Assembly: GCA_949752745.1 (NCBI GenBank) | Contig: OX457024.1 | Span: 111,914,104 to 111,978,103, forward strand | Reading direction: 5' to 3' | From: Protula sp. h YS-2021 | Taxonomy: Eukaryota; Annelida; Polychaeta; Sabellida; Serpulidae | DNA: 64,000 nucleotides | Shown: positions 59,475-64,000 of the stretch, one piece after another | How the letters are laid out: each line of letters starts with the position of its first letter | Numbering within the stretch: the first letter of the stretch is position 1 | Translations under genes and position numbers: made by a program | Notes under the pieces: model-generated | The model's database searches: none | Seen by the model: only the letters and a program-made list of their open reading frames with translations | Told to the model about the DNA's origin: nothing

Positions 59475-60946
59475 AAGATATGTCATGAGTACGGGATGAC
59501 ACGACGAGCGTGTATTGTGCGACCATCAGGAGTTATCAGTGCCGGGACCTTGTGTTATTCTACCCAATGGCACATTATGACAATTTAGCTCACAGTGACA
59601 TCATACTATGACATGAGCACGTGGTTGTTGTTAAGTCACAGTGAGATCACAGTGAGGTCAAATTGTTGACTGGGCGCAAGACATCATATATTTAGTGATT
59701 AAATATACTGGGTGCTATCCGTCCGATGTCGAATTGATCAAGCCACTACCAGTTTTGAGAGTGTTAATAAAAGAGAAGTGAAATATGATGTACTGTTTTT
59801 ATTTGTGTTTCAACCATTTTTCAACCATGAAGCAATGACACATTGGTTGTTACTTATCTTTAACCTCAAACCATCAAATACAGGCACATAGGCAATAAAT
59901 ATTAAGAACAAAAATACATATATAAAGTGATACATAAAATCTCCCTATCCCCGAAAAAATATCATCACAAAAGGTATTATTATAGGGATAGCCCATGGGC
60001 TGGGTGCTTCTATGGGATTCGAGCAAACGTACAATTCCCTTTTTCCGTGAATTTCCTTCGTGATCTTATAGTCCTTTAGAGCGCGCTTGAGATTTTGGGC
60101 CATTCCTTTAGTGCGTGCGCAAAAATTTGTTACTCTTTTATCCCCTCTCCCCCTATGTATGTCAAAAATTGAGCCTTCATTATAGAGTTTAACAATAGCG
60201 TACTCACACGGATAGACATGCTCCCCTCTCTTTTTGCGCACGTGCAAAATGGATGTTCACTTTCCGATGTCGTTATTTATTCTGGGGTGTTATGTTAGTG
60301 CTTCTTGTAATTGAAAGTAACAAAAGTTTAAAAAGTATGAAATGAATAAATATAAATCTATACACTGTTGCTGCGATTGAGATATGCCATACTCATTCAT
60401 GGTACATAAGGAGAATTTACATAATTATTTGTGGGGCCGTACATTTGGAAGGAACAATGTCACAATCGTTTACAAACAAAGCATTGCGTATGTCTTTACT
60501 TACAAATGTTTTTATCCAAAGAATATAAATGAGGTCTACCTATTTTCTTTTTTCGAGCATGGTCTACCTAAGTCTGATATTGGAGATCTACAAATAAATG
60601 AAACGTTAAACTACGCTATCACAGTCGATAAGTATACTCAAAATTCTTATTTGAGAATAGTAGGGGCGTGCCGGTTTCAGCGAAATCCGAGCGAAATTTC
60701 TCTGTTGGTTGATTACCGAAAACCGAATTCCAAAATTTCGGTTCTGTTCCGTTGTTTTTTTTTTAAATTCAATACTGTACTCAAATAAAATGTGAAGAAA
60801 GAATCATGTGGTCGTTGGAACGTTGCCAAAAAAAGGGGTTACACTGCAATGAAGTGACATCCTGCTGCCTACGTAGTTGCGTAGCGACGATATACTTAAG
60901 GGCCCGCAAACTTCAAAGACTGGGTACTTTTAAGACAAGTGTTCCA
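59475..60946. other. No firm gene
   Basis: 59,945-60,247 (minus) has a 100-codon frame without an ATG and no family features. At 60,661 the word taggggcgtgccggttt and the following ccgaaaaccg/cggttctgttccg text resemble the end of an hAT-like element, unconfirmed. Confidence 0.35.
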
Positions 60947-63221
60947 TCACCCTTCAACTTTATCATCTAGGTTAACCTGCTGTTTCTTTGATAATAGTAC
61001 CTCAAGATTTTTATTTATGTTGATGTGCACTGTCTTTCTTTCGTTGGTCACTTTAGCTCGTATCTTTTTGTACTGTTCATCTTGGGGTAAGTGTTCGATA
61101 CTCTTTGTGGATTTCATGCCGAGGAATTCTATATTCTTCGCCTTGCCTGAAAAGAAAGAAATGGACATTTAAAATTTAACCAATTGACACCGTAATGGAC
61201 AGATGTGTATATCAATATTTTAGAATAACTAAACCGCCCAGGTCAATTTTCCTATACCTTATAAATTACAAGCTATAATAATTTCTAAGAACAGATCACC
61301 CTGAAAAGTCCTTCAAACTATTTATACTTTTAATATTTATAATTTTGTTTGGTTAAATGAGTGAGATACATACTAGGATAAGGCCCTTCACTGCAATAGT
61401 ATCTTCTGCAGACCACTTGACAGCAGATCAAGTACCTAAAAGGGAAACACAATGTGTGACTACATAAAAATAAAACAACATACCAGTATATTTATGATAT
61501 ATCATAGTGATAATATCATCTTTTTAGCCAATCTAGACAATCATACCCCAGATTGTTGTGAATATTTAGTACGTACGCAAAAATGTGTCAATTTCCGATC
61601 CCCCCTTGTACGCAGTGCGTACGCTTTGGACCATACCCCCTGCCCACTGTACGCACGTACGCTTAGTAAAATGCAATATTCATATGCATATTGAAAATTC
61701 TCTTAAAAGGGTAGAAATAATCAGAGTACAATAAAAGTAAGATGCAAATTGTCCTTTCAAAAACTGAAAGCTCTTCAATTTTTATGGAATACAGAGTGTA
61801 CCCTCTTTCTTGAAATATTGAACTTGATGTTTGTCTTACTGTTAATCAATATATTGAACCAATTAAATTAATGAAACCAATCAACAGTAAAGTAAATATA
61901 CCCGTCTATACGCAACTGTAAACGACGATCAATTTCTGAATAACATTATTCAGTTTACCTGCATATTTCCAGTAGACTTTTCTTTAGCAGCAAGAAGCTG
62001 AAAATTATGAAGAAGAATAAACGATCATTTTGTTTAAATTAATATTTTAAGATAACAATTTTTAAATCTTATCTTACCTCCTCATCGAAGTTAACATCAT
62101 TTAGGTCTACCAAAATTCTGGGTCACACTAACACTTATAAATTAGTAAATAACGTCTCTCAAAGTGGCACGTTCTATATCTCTTATGAATGTATGTACAT
62201 ATTTTGTATGTACGAAGAATAAAGAGGGACCTCTGATTGGCAGCTCTCCCACCCCTAGCTTAATTTATAGGCCCAAAAATCTCATAAAACTTTTGAAGAT
62301 AAAAGATAAAGCACAGATATTTCATAAAAAATAAATAACGCACCATACGCTGAGCACGAGCCATTTCGTCCGACTTCTCCTGGAACTACAAAATAGTAAT
62401 ACTTCATACCAGATACGTACAATGACAGTGCTTTTATTATATGCCTAAGGGGCCATACATTTAGGACGGATTTAAGGAAGGGGTGTCTAGACCAGTGCGG
62501 GCGCTAATGTTCAAATCCATAATAACGTAACTTTTGGTGTACAGGGGAAAGGGGGTGAAAATTTTTCAAATCTTTTGTGTACATCCTAACTGGATGGCTA
62601 CGAAAACATATTTCTTGTTTCAACCAATAGCTATATTATTTTGTCACAAAAGTAACAGTCATCACAACATACAACAAGCTGATTTTGATATACAAAGAAG
62701 TCCAAAGTATCTTCCATCATGTTTTTTTTCGCTGAGTTTTTTTTTTTTGCAAATTACAAAAATCCATTTTTAGAAGCTACGTAAACAATTTTCAACAACT
62801 GTTTTTTAACAATGGAACTGTATTACAGTCTTACAGACGAAGTTGAGTCTTAACTTGCGAGATCTTGCAACAGAAAAGATTTTAAATAAAAAACACATAC
62901 ATGTTAAGAAACAGAAAATCCCCTGAATAGCATATTTGTTTGTGTTAGTGCAATAAATTTTAGGTTTTAAAAACCAAGTCTTATTCTCCTTAATTATAGG
63001 GCTACCTTTCAAAATGAGTGATACCGCACGCAAAATCTCTTGTTTACCCATCCTGAAGCTTTCAGAAAATCTACTTCGCAGAAAAACAAAATTCCTTTCT
63101 TATCGCCACAGACATAAGTTTGAATTTCAAGGTCAAAACACTGGCAAAAGGATAAGGTGGCCTTAAAATTTTTTTCTTCATTAATATACATGATGTAGCG
63201 TACTTTAGGATGAGTACTCAT
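60947..63221 (-). CDS. Six-exon gene model, unknown protein (~175 aa)
   Basis: Minus-strand exons: 63,221-63,048 (ATG start, 58 codons, MSTHPKVRYIMYINEEKNFK...FCEVDFLKASGW, donor TGG|GTAAAC); 62,385-62,340 (FQEKSDEMARAQRM; a donor at 62,343 is stronger but breaks phase); 62,106-62,078 (LNDVNFDEE, donor GAG|GTAAGA); 61,997-61,959 (LLAAKEKSTGNMQ, donor CAG|GTAAAC); 61,415-61,374 (WSAEDTIAVKGLIL, donor CTA|GTATGT); 61,141-60,947 (AKNIEFLGMKS...NLEVLLSKKQQ, stop TGA). With these borders all phases join. The second donor and the acceptors at 61,415 and 61,141 are the weak points. Two middle exons are only 29 and 39 bp. The protein is small and charged, with no signal peptide or membrane segment seen. 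Family not recognised. Confidence 0.5.
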
Positions 63222-64000
63222 GTTCTAAAACAAAAATTAAAATATCATGTTCAATATCAGTCATTTGATAATAAAGGAGGACAGAAAATCGATGAGAAAT
63301 ATATACCAGCGTCCTGATTGCTTGATTGACTGATTAGTTTAACGACACTAGCACCACATTAAGGTAATATTGTGTCAGCTCTGTAACAATAGGGTAACTC
63401 ATTCCATATGTTCTTTCGATAACTTATGTGTCTGCTTAATATAACTTGATGTTATCCGGAATGACACTTGGAGCACACTTGTGTTATTGTGTTGCTGGGT
63501 GGTGTGGTATGGTGGTTCGAAGATGATAGAATGTATGTTTATCGGTGACCGAACTGTTGTTATGATACCTATTTGTCGCGTATCGTACTGCCCTCCTACA
63601 CTGACTCTAATTTGAAGATGTGGCACTCTAGGTGGGGATCCCACACCTGACAAGCGACTTCTTTAAGTCTTTAGAAATTCCATCACCTAGATGGGTTGTT
63701 GAATCGGCTGTCTAAATTACTGTGTTTTTCAATGATTATTTATTTAGTTTTGGATACCGCTTTTTTAAATAGTGCGCACAAAATAATTGTCTGGATTGAA
63801 TTCCATTAGCCAATCGCTCTCCCAACGTAGCTCTCCCAACGGCCCAACGGCCCTGTGAACACAAAAAATGAGCAAAAAAGAGCAATGGAGAGCACAATCA
63901 GATCGTCCCGTGGCCTAACTGGCAAATTGTGTGAAAGAGAACAAACCTCGAGAAAAGTGCTTGCTGAAGGAAGACAGCTATGGAAAAAATGGTCAATATA
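63222..64000. other. Upstream region, no gene seen
   Basis: This would hold the promoter of the minus-strand gene. 63,316-63,360 (gattgactgattagtttaacg) looks like an interspersed repeat. At 63,909-63,925 a tRNA A-box-like word (TGGCCTAACTGG) sits near the window edge. Confidence 0.35.

Overview
The window is eukaryotic, repeat-dense, AT-rich DNA, most likely from a marine invertebrate. Mollusc is my guess, because the dispersed repeats with runs of ggtcaaggtca type and the tRNA-derived SINE look familiar from that group; the sequence does not prove it. There is no bacterial-style gene packing. Introns with GT/AG borders can be read by eye in several places. Most of the window is satellite, MITE-like elements, microsatellites and the remains of a DNA virus-like element.

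Layout. (1) 1-3,788 and 46,751-50,560 are the two arms of a 3.8-kb, nearly identical inverted repeat enclosing about 43 kb; each arm ends inward at a (TA)n tract, and each carries three tandem MITE-like elements. (2) 3.9-10.5 kb holds degenerate dispersed and tandem repeats, a CT-rich microsatellite and one orphan exon at 7,496. (3) 10,529-13,116 is a complete small transposon with long terminal inverted repeats (TIRs), AGT...ACT ends and a 6-bp target duplication. That is the signature of Polinton/Maverick elements, so it reads as a non-autonomous 'mini-Maverick'; it carries one acidic-protein ORF. (4) 13.1-18.7 kb is a satellite block with a unit of about 51 bp. (5) 20,272-20,640 looks like an isolated terminal region of the same type, followed by a SINE. 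(6) 23,312-37,457 is a head-to-tail partial duplication around a decayed Maverick/adintovirus-like provirus: left terminus at 27,099, genes at 28,800-34,041. (7) 37.5-40.5 kb contains a host gene with an NHL-like beta-propeller on the minus strand (38,985-39,929). (8) 40.5-46.7 kb is a TATCTACATTA satellite interrupted by a 1.4-kb TIR element with a TA target duplication. (9) 50.6-64 kb is mostly single-copy sequence with two probable multi-exon host genes on the minus strand (51,871-52,851 and 60,947-63,221) and an 801-bp tandem duplication.

The virus-like block has a minus-strand gene with a cysteine/histidine-rich C-terminus. Diverging from it is a plus-strand cluster: an acidic protein with two CARD-like domains, a small PC4-like protein, an FtsK/HerA-type packaging ATPase, a small basic virion-type protein, an unidentified structural-type ORF and a truncated capsid-type protein. 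Several of these are broken by frameshifts, and I see no polymerase, integrase or protease. It is therefore a defective endogenous copy. The observations I find most interesting are the tandem CARD-like domains in a viral context, the mini-Maverick, and the fact that three otherwise different termini (10,529, 20,272, 27,099) share TGACGTCA palindromes.
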